DNA of 5,929 nt, taken from positions 1-5,929 of the forward strand of contig SLDF01000167.1 of the NCBI GenBank assembly GCA_007125435.1, read 5' to 3'. The notes beneath the pieces are model-generated. The model did not search any database. It was not told where the DNA came from and saw only the letters and a program-made list of their open reading frames with translations. The stretch comes from Saprospiraceae bacterium. Lineage in GTDB: Bacteria > Bacteroidota > Bacteroidia > Chitinophagales > Saprospiraceae. This document shows positions 1 to 5,866 of this stretch, in pieces. The position numbers and the translations under genes were made by a program. The stretch's first letter is position 1. Each line of letters begins with the position of its first letter.

Positions 1-587
1 ATTTCCTCTACTAGTGTCGCAGGACTATCCCTCCATTTTTGTGCCATCATAGCTGAACCCATTAATGTGTCTTGTATTGACAGGATTGTTTCATTCGATA
101 AGCTATTGAGAGCTACGAAGACGTGATTGATGATAGGTAAGAATTCCTTTATAGATTTCGGATATTTTTTAAACAAATCCCGTAAATGGGGTTTCTTCCA
201 TTTGCGCTGCCCTTGATAATAGATGATGGGGATGATCAGTTTGAGAGGTTGTCTTTGCCTAATGATTTTCATATAATGCGCAAACATGTAATACCCTATC
301 TGAATTAGCACATGCTTATCAGGGGAGCTTTTATGTTCGAAAAGTAAGACTACATCTACCTTTTGATCTGATGATTCTATCAATGGCACTTCAAAGATTA
401 AATCTGAGAAATACTCCTTCAGGTCTTGGTTTATATAGGATTCATTCAAAACTTTCAGAGCGCCCAAATCAAGCTGAGAGGACAACTCAGGGGGCAAAAT
501 TGTCTCAAAAGAGGCCGCAGCCCTTTTCGGATCAGAAAAAGATGCTCGTACAAATTTATCATGAATATTATGAATGTCATCTTGCAT
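1..587 (-). CDS. Rpn family recombination-promoting nuclease / putative transposase (Transposase_31, PD-(D/E)XK), 3' end cut off by the window
   Basis: The reverse strand is open for 195 codons from ATG at 587-585 to the left edge, so the C-terminus is missing. An in-frame TAA seven codons upstream makes this ATG the first available start; no Shine-Dalgarno sequence precedes it. The start HDKFVRASFSDPKRAAASFE (residues 9-28), LPPELSSQLDL (31-41), SDLIFEV (61-67), VVLLFEHKSSPDKHVLIQIG (79-98) and a PIIYYQGQRKWKKP stretch (120-133) are the successive landmarks of the Rpn/YhgA family (Pfam Transposase_31). D62 and the E84-x-K86 pair fit the metal-binding D...ExK core of PD-(D/E)XK nucleases. Family knowledge: E. 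coli Rpn proteins are DNA endonucleases that promote RecA-independent recombination, and the family is multicopy in many Bacteroidota. The start lies 55 bases from an inverted copy of the long repeat. A cellular role is not inferable here, and integrity of the C-terminus cannot be judged. Confidence 0.85.
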   Translation of the reverse strand, partial: MQDDIHNIHDKFVRASFSDPKRAAASFETILPPELSSQLDLGALKVLNESYINQDLKEYFSDLIFEVPLIESSDQKVDVVLLFEHKSSPDKHVLIQIGYYMFAHYMKIIRQRQPLKLIIPIIYYQGQRKWKKPHLRDLFKKYPKSIKEFLPIINHVFVALNSLSNETILSIQDTLMGSAMMAQKWRDSPATLVEE

Positions 588-641
588 ACTTGGGGCGTAT
601 AGTTAAATTCGAAAATAAAAACTTTCCCAATATTTTTATTG

Positions 642-824
642 AATGTATTTCAAAACATCGTTTACCTCAGTCGTGCATCAGCGATGTGAAAGGGTGGCGA
701 CGTCAGGAGACAGACTCTGCTCAACGATAGTGGAGCAGAGGCCGAGCGAACAGCGAGCCCTGGAGCGTAGCGACCCGAGGACGACAGGACGAGGGTGATG
801 CCCAAAACGATAAAAAGACATACC
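642..824 (-). repeat. Long intergenic repeat, copy 3: inverted and internally deleted
   Basis: Read on the minus strand, this matches the outer parts of the repeat at 4059-4390. A perfect 34-base match (769-802 versus 4081-4114) is followed by GGGCTCGCTGTTCGCTCG, the shared end GCTGATGCA (682-674), and a shared tail around ACGATNTTTTGAAAT. About 170 bases of the middle, the foldback arms of the other copies, are missing; the junction lies between two CGCT tetramers. A perfect 8-bp hairpin, CTCTGCTC/GAGCAGAG with a 10-base loop, occupies 715-740. The repeat fills most of the space between the glpK stop and the Rpn start. It has no T-run after the hairpin, so I do not call it a terminator. Confidence 0.8.
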
Positions 825-880
825 ATTCAAACTTAGCTTGTGTCTGAGTATATGCCATGAAAATACAGCGTGGACTACCT

Positions 881-2380
881 TTAATCTAACCAATTGAGTG
901 ATCTATTCACTGCTTTGCGCCAGAATCGAATGGTCTCTGCCACTTCGCCTTCAGCCATAAGAGGGTTAAAAGCACGGTCAACCTTCCATTGTGCTTTTAT
1001 GGCCTCAATATCCGGCCAAAACCCTGAAGCCAGACCTGAAAGATAAGCTGCCCCTAATGCCGTCGTTTCCAGCACTTGTGGTCTCAGTAATGGCAGGCGG
1101 CTGACATCTGCTTGAAACTGCACTAATAAATCGTTGGCTACGGCTCCACCATCAACTCTCATCTCTTTAGCTTTCTCACCGAAATCCGCTTCCATGGCTG
1201 TCAATACGTCATTGACCTGAAAGGCTATACTCTCTATAGCTGCTCGCACTATATGCGCTGAGCTTGTACCCCGTGTGATACCAAATATTGCTCCCCTGGC
1301 ATCCTGGTCCCAATATGGTGCACCCAGACCTGTCATGGCAGGCACAAAATAAACTCCACCATTATCATTAACAGATTTGGCGACTGTCTCGCTTTCTGCT
1401 GCTGTTTTTATCATATGCACCTGGTCCCTTAACCACTGTATAGCTGCGCCACCGACAAAGACGCTGCCCTCTAAAGCATATGTAATTTCATTATTGATTT
1501 GCCATCCTATGGTCGTCAACAATTTATTATCTGATAAGACCATTTTATTGCCAGTATTGAGCACCATGAAGCAGCCCGTTCCATATGTGGTTTTCATCAT
1601 GCCTTCTTCTACGCACATCTGACCAAATAATGCGGCCTGTTGATCACCTGCCACACCGGTGATTGGTATTTTAGTCGAGAAAATATCAGATGTCAATTCA
1701 CAAAAAACCTCGCTACATGACCTGACCTCGGGCATCATGGATAGCGGCACTTCAAACAAATCAAGAAGCTCACTGTCCCATTCCATAGTCTGGATATTGA
1801 AGAGCATTGTCCGGCTCGCATTGGTGACATCGGTCAGATGGACTTTGTGATTAGACAGCTTATACATCAGCCACGTATCGACTGTACCGAACATCAACTC
1901 TCCTCTTTGGGCCTTTTCTTTGGCACCATCCACATTATTGAGTATCCAATTGATTTTGGAAGCTGAGAAATATGCATCGATGACCAGGCCTGTCTTTTCC
2001 CTGATCATTTGCTCGAGACCTTCGTTTTTCAACCTATCACAGAATGCAGCTGTCCGTCTGTCTTGCCATACAATGGCATTGTAGATTGGTCTACCGGACG
2101 AGCGCTCCCACACAATGGTGGTCTCTCTTTGGTTTGTGATGCCGATGCTGCGCACTGAATTTCCGCTATGGCCTGATTGAGCCACTGCTTCTGCGGCTAC
2201 GGCTGCCTGTGTCGACCATATTTCTCCCGGATCATGCTCTACCCAGCCCGGCTTTGGAAAATATTGTTTAAAATCTTTCTGAGCTACAGAACGTATACTT
2301 CCATTATTGTCAAAAAGTATAGCCCTGGAGCTTGTGGTGCCTTGATCTAATGCCAGAATAAAAGAAGGTTCGCTACTCAT
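881..2380 (-). CDS. glpK: Glycerol kinase
   Basis: Cytosolic FGGY-family kinase, ATP + glycerol to ADP + sn-glycerol-3-phosphate. At 499 residues it has the normal full length. The phosphate-binding start LDQGTTSSRAILFD is at residues 11-24 and GWVEHDPGEIW at 45-55. The glycerol contacts R85-E86 (in NQRETT), Y137 and the likely catalytic D246 (in GVAGDQQAALFGQ) are present at the positions expected from E. coli GlpK. Both FGGY signatures are visible: YFSASKINWILNN (137-149) and GAIFGITRGTSSAHIVRAAI (363-382). The ATP-side motif DGGAVANDLLVQFQAD is at 410-425. The start lies 5 bases after the glpD stop, so the two genes are almost certainly cotranscribed; there is no Shine-Dalgarno sequence, as is usual in Bacteroidota. 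The segment before GVAGDQQ lacks the histidine that HPr phosphorylates in Gram-positive enzymes, so that control is unlikely (inference from memory of the alignment). No glpF follows. Confidence 0.98.
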   Translation of the reverse strand: MSSEPSFILALDQGTTSSRAILFDNNGSIRSVAQKDFKQYFPKPGWVEHDPGEIWSTQAAVAAEAVAQSGHSGNSVRSIGITNQRETTIVWERSSGRPIYNAIVWQDRRTAAFCDRLKNEGLEQMIREKTGLVIDAYFSASKINWILNNVDGAKEKAQRGELMFGTVDTWLMYKLSNHKVHLTDVTNASRTMLFNIQTMEWDSELLDLFEVPLSMMPEVRSCSEVFCELTSDIFSTKIPITGVAGDQQAALFGQMCVEEGMMKTTYGTGCFMVLNTGNKMVLSDNKLLTTIGWQINNEITYALEGSVFVGGAAIQWLRDQVHMIKTAAESETVAKSVNDNGGVYFVPAMTGLGAPYWDQDARGAIFGITRGTSSAHIVRAAIESIAFQVNDVLTAMEADFGEKAKEMRVDGGAVANDLLVQFQADVSRLPLLRPQVLETTALGAAYLSGLASGFWPDIEAIKAQWKVDRAFNPLMAEGEVAETIRFWRKAVNRSLNWLD

Positions 2381-2385
2381 ATTGG

Positions 2386-3966
2386 TTATATTTGTGGAAT
2401 GTCAATTAAATAGTTTTGACTGATTTGATTAAAGGATTTCAATTCTGATGTTACCCAATTTTTGTCTCTTTTGAGCTCTTCTGCCATGACCTCTGCTACC
2501 TTAGGTGCCATCTCCAACGCGGCCTCAGCATCTAAAAATAAAATTCTGATTCGTCTAGAGAGCACATCTTCTATCTTGCGTGCCATTTCGTGTCGGATAG
2601 CCCAAATCACCTGCCCGACCTGATAAGGATAGTCTTTGTGCAGCCGCTCTTGCCATCGGGGATCACTATCGATCAATGCTTGTAATGCACTCTGATCAGA
2701 TCCATAAACGCCCAGGTGGGAAGTCTGGTCTACATGCTCCGTGAAGCCCCTGATCCTCATATCCGCGGATTGGCTTTTTCTAGGCATCAGTGCTGCCACA
2801 TCGATGGCCTTACTCACTGTATCTTCTCCCATCTTTCGATAAGTCGTCCATTTGCCACCTGTAATGGTAATCAATTTGCTGTCCGATATTATTATTTTAT
2901 GGCTTCTACTGATTTCTTTCGTGGATCCGCCATTTGCCTGAGGAGCAGCCAATGGTCTTAGTCCGGCATAAATCGATAATACATCAGACCGGGTTGGTGG
3001 TTTGAGAAGGTATTCTGATGCCGTTTCAAGTATGAATTCTATTTCCTTTTCCAGAGGTTTAGGCTCCATAGTCGGTTCTGGCCTTAGTGTATCTGTGGTG
3101 CCGAGTACCAGCTTATCGTACCAGGGCACGGCAAAAAGAACTCTCCCGTCAGAAGTCTCAGGAATCATCAATGCATCTTCACCCGGTGAGAAAGCTCGAC
3201 TGATAACCAGATGAATACCCTGACTTGGCACTATAGATGTAGGTGCATTCGGATTATCCATGCGCAATATATCATCTGAAAACACACCTGTGGCATTGAT
3301 CACTGCACGCCCTTTGACATGAAAAAGATTTCCGGTCTCTATATCAGAAAATGTAAGACCTTCGACTCTTCCATGGTCAGATTTAACCAGAGACTCCACC
3401 TTGGCATAGTTGAGCATATGTGCACCTGCATCGATGCAGCTCATGGCTATTTGCAATGCCAACCGGGCATCGTCAAATTGACCATCCTGATACACGACAC
3501 CACCTTTCAGCCCTTCGCCGGCTATAGTTGGTAATCGTCTCAGCGTCTCATCGCGATCAATAAAGGTGGATTTACCAAAGCTCAGCCGCCCTGCCATAAG
3601 GTCGTACAATTTTAGACCTGCAGTGTACTTAAATCTATCTCTAGTCGAATAAATAGGAATGATGAATGACTGGTTGGACACTAAGTGTGGCGCATTCCTA
3701 AGCATCAGACCGCGTTCTTTTAGCGCTTCCAGTACCAGAGCCAGGTCTCCTTGTGCCAGATATCGCACTCCGCCATGTGCCAGCTTTGTACTCCGACTTG
3801 ACGTCCCTTTGGCAAAGTCAGATTGTTCGAGCAATAACACACTATAACCTCTAGATATAGCATCCATTGCCACGCCCAGACCTGTCGACCCACCCCCTAT
3901 TATCAAAAAATCATATGGATCATCGCCGCGCTGCTGTATCGCATCTATAGTGTCCTTTCTTTGCAT
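2386..3966 (-). CDS. glpD: FAD-dependent (aerobic-type) glycerol-3-phosphate dehydrogenase
   Basis: Oxidises sn-glycerol-3-phosphate to dihydroxyacetone phosphate, giving electrons to membrane quinone. Family members are peripheral inner-membrane flavoproteins, and none of the sequence looks like a transmembrane helix. The protein has 526 residues, slightly longer than E. coli GlpD (501). The N-terminal Rossmann FAD site IIGGGSTGLGVAMDAISRG (22-40) with acidic E47 is followed by the family block GTSSRSTKLAHGGVRYL (54-70). VINATGVFSDD is at 222-232, YAGLRPL at 333-339 (R337 a likely phosphate or substrate contact), and the second signature GGKWTTYRKMGEDT at 370-383. The C-terminal DAO_C helical domain spans about 400-520, including AIRHEMARKIEDVLSRRIR (456-474). 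The ATG at 3966 leaves a typical short leader before the FAD fold. It is the first gene of the glpD-glpK unit. Upstream are only A-rich bases and no Shine-Dalgarno sequence. Confidence 0.97.
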   Translation of the reverse strand: MQRKDTIDAIQQRGDDPYDFLIIGGGSTGLGVAMDAISRGYSVLLLEQSDFAKGTSSRSTKLAHGGVRYLAQGDLALVLEALKERGLMLRNAPHLVSNQSFIIPIYSTRDRFKYTAGLKLYDLMAGRLSFGKSTFIDRDETLRRLPTIAGEGLKGGVVYQDGQFDDARLALQIAMSCIDAGAHMLNYAKVESLVKSDHGRVEGLTFSDIETGNLFHVKGRAVINATGVFSDDILRMDNPNAPTSIVPSQGIHLVISRAFSPGEDALMIPETSDGRVLFAVPWYDKLVLGTTDTLRPEPTMEPKPLEKEIEFILETASEYLLKPPTRSDVLSIYAGLRPLAAPQANGGSTKEISRSHKIIISDSKLITITGGKWTTYRKMGEDTVSKAIDVAALMPRKSQSADMRIRGFTEHVDQTSHLGVYGSDQSALQALIDSDPRWQERLHKDYPYQVGQVIWAIRHEMARKIEDVLSRRIRILFLDAEAALEMAPKVAEVMAEELKRDKNWVTSELKSFNQISQNYLIDIPQI

Positions 3967-4004
3967 GATTTTACTTTTGAAGCATGTTTATTTAGGGTTC
4001 TCTT

Positions 4005-4033
4005 AGTTTATAGCTTACAGATTTTCTTCGCAA
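4005..4033 (-). promoter_or_regulatory. Weak candidate promoter for glpD-glpK
   Basis: On the minus strand, TTTTG (its TTG at 4033-4031) and TATAAACT (4012-4005) are separated by 18 bases. This loosely resembles the Bacteroidota sigma-ABfr pattern TTG-N19-TAnnTTTG, but the -7 element lacks the TTTG half. It would give a leader of about 30 bases before the ATG at 3966. It lies between glpD and the long repeat starting near 4059. No operator palindrome was recognised. This is a positional guess. Confidence 0.25.
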
Positions 4034-4058
4034 AAGGTTTTCCTGATCAGCAATTGGT

Positions 4059-4390
4059 TGTATTTCATTTTGTCGCTCTGGGCATCACCCTCGTCCTGTC
4101 GTCCTCGGGTCGCTTTTTAGAGTCTGAAAACAGCCACCTTAATGATCCCAAGTCTTGCTCTTTTGATCGATATCTTCGAAAAAAAAATACTTACGTAGCT
4201 ATGGCTATGCGCATATTTTTTATTCTTCGATCTCACTCAAAATAGCTGCGACTTAGATCATACGACGGCTATTTTCAGACTCGCTCCGGGGCTCGCTGTT
4301 CGCTCGGTCCTGCGGACTCACTCGCATACGCTCTTGACCCACTCCGCATCGCTGATGCATAACTAGTGAGTACGATATTTTGAAATGCAC
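4059..4390 (+). repeat. Long intergenic foldback repeat, copy 1 (uninterrupted)
   Basis: Two halves are shared with copy 2: 4059-4195 matches 4536-4671, including an exact 49-base run at 4138-4186/4615-4663, and 4195-4359 matches 4846-5019. Copy 3 (642-824, inverted) shares its outer parts and the tail to 4390. Inside, the halves are imperfect inverted repeats. GAGTCTGAAAACAGCC (4120-4135) pairs with 4267-4282 at 15 of 16 positions, 4142-4154 pairs with 4250-4261 with gaps, and 4157-4166 pairs with 4237-4246 at 9 of 10. The 9-base A-run near 4179 faces a T-run near 4216. The apex is a small hairpin CGTAGC-TATG-GCTATG. Beyond the arm lies a constant block (4288-4306) followed by hairpin GTCC-TGC-GGAC (4307-4317), then GCATC-GCT-GATGC. 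No protein coding is credible. Confidence 0.85.
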
Positions 4391-4535
4391 CCAAGCAGCT
4401 ATACAAGTTTCGACCAAAACTCTAAATTAGATAAAAATTGTGGTGTGACCAATTTCAGGAATGTTATTCACGGAAGAAAGTTTCACCTGTATTGATCCTT
4501 TTAGGTATGACGAAAGGAAAAGAGCATGGAGAGCG
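4391..4535. other. Unassigned spacer between repeat copies 1 and 2
   Basis: No gene, hairpin or repeat unit that I can support. The DNA is AT-rich and mixed in character, and it separates two direct copies of the long repeat. Confidence 0.5.
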
Positions 4536-5019
4536 TGTATGTCATTTAGTCGCTTTGATCATCATCCTCGTCCTGTCGTTCTCAGGTCACTTTTTAGAAT
4601 CTGAAAATAGCCATCTTAATGATCCCAAGTCTTGCTCTTTTGATCGATATCTTCGAAAAAAAATACTTACGGAGTAAGGCTACCCTTGATGCCATCTTCA
4701 AAGGCTAGACCGCTGCACTGCTTGATAATTTTACTTTATACTTCTTGCTTCATCGGTCGCGTAGCACTTGAGGCTATGCTCTCTCTTCAGCACTCGTCTA
4801 AAGCAAAATTCTCTAAGCTCTAGCTCCTTTCAGACGACATCAAGTGTAGCCTTGGCCTATGTGCATATTTTATTTCTTCAATCTCACTCAAAATAGCTGC
4901 GTCTTAGACCATTCGACGGCCATTCTCAGACTCGTTTCGGGGCTCGCTATTCGCTCGTTCCCTATACTTTGGGGATGGCTTCGCATTCGCTTCGCCACCC
5001 ACTCCACAGCGCTGATGCA
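4536..5019 (+). repeat. Long intergenic foldback repeat, copy 2, with an extra palindrome at its apex
   Basis: Direct repeat of copy 1: left half 4536-4671, right half 4846-5019, with 174 additional bases between them. In the region from the repeat start at TCGC to the 49-base identical run, ten differences from copy 1 are visible, and at every one copy 2 has A or T where copy 1 has G or C. The constant block GGGGCTCGCTATTCGCTCG (4939-4957) is followed by a weaker hairpin TTCCC/GGGGA (4958-4975), and the copy ends at GCTGATGCA (5011-5019). The tail shared by copies 1 and 3 beyond this point is absent or diverged. The arms here pair less well than in copy 1. Confidence 0.8.
4676..4853. repeat. 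Nested palindromic (MITE-like) segment at the apex of copy 2
   Basis: The ends AAGGCTACCCTTGATG (4676-4691) and CATCAAGTGTAGCCTT (4838-4853) are inverted repeats matching at 15 of 16 positions. Pairing continues inward imperfectly: AAAGG-CTAGA against its partner near 4818-4830, and GATAATTTTACTTTATAC against its partner at about 14 of 18. The centre is a hairpin GCGTAGC (4759-4765)/GCTATGC (4773-4779) with a 7-base loop. There is no ORF inside and no clear target-site duplication. The right terminal repeat overlaps bases that also align with copy 1 (GTAGC...), so the exact insertion ends are uncertain. It may be an inserted miniature element or an extension of the host foldback. Confidence 0.7.
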
Positions 5020-5059
5020 ATACAGCAGAGAATGACAAGTAGCCAAGGGGGCGAAATAA

Positions 5060-5094
5060 GATAAAAGATAAAAGATAAAAGGAAAAAGATAAAA
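5060..5094 (+). repeat. Heptamer tandem array (GATAAAA type), first copy
   Basis: Five contiguous 7-base units: GATAAAA three times, GGAAAAA, GATAAAA. The same order of variants recurs at 5360-5387. The plus strand is almost purely purine here. Confidence 0.85.
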
Positions 5095-5137
5095 GGAACA
5101 TTTTAAAAGAGCCAAGGAAAAAGAAGAGAAAAAAAGA

Positions 5138-5226
5138 GTCAAATGTCGAAAAGTCCGAAAGTCCAAAGTCGAAGGTCTGAAGGAGCAAAGGAGCTCAGGA
5201 GCATAGGAGCGCAGAGAAACAGGAGC
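5138..5226 (+). repeat. GTC-phased and AGGAGC-phased 7-8 base repeats
   Basis: GTC recurs at 5138, 5145, 5153, 5161, 5168 and 5175 (steps of 7 or 8) inside units like AAGTCCA. It passes directly into GGAGC at 5182, 5190, 5198 and 5206, exactly 8 apart, and again in phase at 5222. The strand is purine-rich. Long minus-strand open frames through here come from this composition. Confidence 0.8.
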
Positions 5227-5310
5227 TTAGAGGTTTAGACGCCTAGGTATAGCCATTAATTATTTTATATGTTAAATGTATCGAAGAAGATATTCTAAGG
5301 TGTCTTTTTG

Positions 5311-5350
5311 GTCTGAAAGTCCAAGGTCGAAGGTCTGAAAGTCTAAGGTC
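5311..5350 (+). repeat. Second GTC-phased heptamer/octamer array
   Basis: GTC occurs at 5311, 5319, 5326, 5333, 5341 and 5348, with steps of 8, 7, 7, 8 and 7, in units such as AAAGTCCAAGGTCGAAGGTC. It is closely related to 5151-5180. Confidence 0.8.
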
Positions 5351-5359
5351 ACTTTAGAA

Positions 5360-5387
5360 GATAAAAGACAAAAGGAAAAAGATAAAA
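5360..5387 (+). repeat. Heptamer tandem array (GATAAAA type), second copy
   Basis: Four units: GATAAAA, GACAAAA, GGAAAAA, GATAAAA. It matches the last four units of 5060-5094 with one base changed. The GTC-type and GATAAAA-type arrays occur in the opposite order in the two clusters. Confidence 0.8.
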
Positions 5388-5479
5388 GAAGGAAGACTGT
5401 GAAAGGTCAAAAGTCAATAGGTGACATAGCAGTGCGCGGTGCTTTGGTTGAACTGATTTTTGATCAAAGCTAGGTCTAA

Positions 5480-5525
5480 GCCTCAGCGAGGCGACATATT
5501 AGTAGCCCGGGGCGTAAGCCCTGGG
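5480..5525 (+). repeat. REP-like double hairpin
   Basis: Two hairpins stand side by side: GCCTC-AGC-GAGGC (5480-5492), and CCCGGGGC-GTAA-GCCCTGGG (5506-5525), an 8-bp stem with one G-T pair and a tetraloop. They are joined by GACATATTAGTAG. A third small hairpin CCTC-TAGT-GAGG (5619-5630) closes the far side of the following array. From memory, very similar extragenic units are dispersed in Bacteroidota genomes; I cannot verify copy number from this window. No tyrosine transposase (RAYT) gene is present. Confidence 0.65.
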
Positions 5526-5529
5526 AATA

Positions 5530-5610
5530 GTTCGCTTCGCTCATGTTTAGCTCACTACCGTTCGCGTTTAGTTCGCTTTGCTTGCGTTTAACTCGCTAAG
5601 CTCGCGTTTA
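5530..5610 (+). repeat. 20-base tandem repeat (GTTCGCTTYGCTCGCGTTTA type), four units
   Basis: Units at 5530-5549, 5550-5570, 5571-5590 and 5591-5610. Each ends in GTTTA and is built from TTCGCT/CTCGCT words; divergence between units is moderate. It sits between the REP-like hairpins at 5480-5525 and 5619-5630. There are no unique spacers, so it is not a CRISPR. Confidence 0.85.
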
Positions 5611-5702
5611 TAGCAGAGCCTCTAGTGAGGATTTTGCGGTATCATGTTAATTAAAAATTTCTATCCAAGTAAGACTTGAAAGCTTTCATTCATCTTCAAG
5701 CC

Positions 5703-5813
5703 TAAACAGCGGAGAGCATGGAGTGCTTTCAGCGTAAACAGCAAACGGAGGCGATAGCCGATCGTTTGCATAAACAGCCGAAGTGAGGCGAATGCCAAAC
5801 GCAGGCGTAAACA
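5703..5813 (+). repeat. TAAACAGC-hairpin repeat units
   Basis: TAAACAGC starts units at 5703, 5735 and 5771, with a partial TAAACA at 5808. Each unit then has its own fold. Unit 1: GAGAGCA (5712-5718)/TGCTTTC (5724-5730), 7 bp with one G-T. Unit 2: GCAAACG (5741-5747)/CGTTTGC (5763-5769), 7 bp, with an inner GGC-GATA-GCC. Unit 3: GGC-GAAT-GCC with only 2 outer pairs. TAAAC is the reverse complement of the GTTTA that ends the units at 5530-5610, so the two arrays may be related and oppositely oriented. Confidence 0.7.
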
Positions 5814-5825
5814 TACACCTAACTA

Positions 5826-5853
5826 GCAGCTTGCAGCTTGAAACTTGCAGCTA
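5826..5853 (+). repeat. Heptamer array (GCAGCTT type), four units
   Basis: GCAGCTT, GCAGCTT, GAAACTT, GCAGCTA, perfectly in phase at 7 bases. It is a third sequence class with the same period as the arrays at 5060-5387. Confidence 0.8.
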
Positions 5854-5866
5854 AATACTATATTCT

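Noticed and set aside
371..730. Plus-strand 119-codon open frame
   Set aside because: It lies antisense to the well-supported Rpn coding sequence and runs into the inverted repeat. It has no recognisable domain.
825..880. Rho-independent terminator after glpK
   Set aside because: No stem followed by a T-run is visible on the minus strand. The 8-bp hairpin at 715-740 has no T-tract and belongs to the repeat.
678..893. Minus-strand 71-codon open frame
   Set aside because: It overlaps the 3' end of glpK and consists mainly of repeat copy 3. Its hairpin explains the sequence better than coding does.
4073..4677. Repeat-encoded peptide: two plus-strand frames (3961-4245 and 4438-4677) share FLESENSHLNDPKSCSFD
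   Set aside because: The similarity follows from the DNA repeat. Upstream changes alter amino acids freely, copy 3 lacks the region, and the foldback pairing accounts for the conservation. Three changes just before the identical run are synonymous, so a peptide is not fully excluded.
4888..5188. Two overlapping minus-strand frames of over 90 codons rich in Phe, Leu and Ser
   Set aside because: They are products of the polypurine plus strand (TTT/CTT codons on the other strand), built from repeat copy 2 and heptamer arrays.
5441..5470. Inverted repeat GCTTTG/CAAAGC as a regulatory site
   Set aside because: It has only 6 bp with an 18-base loop, which is expected by chance, and no gene lies next to it.
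5530..5813. CRISPR array
   Set aside because: Units are short, divergent and adjacent or only loosely spaced. There are no uniform unique spacers and no cas genes.
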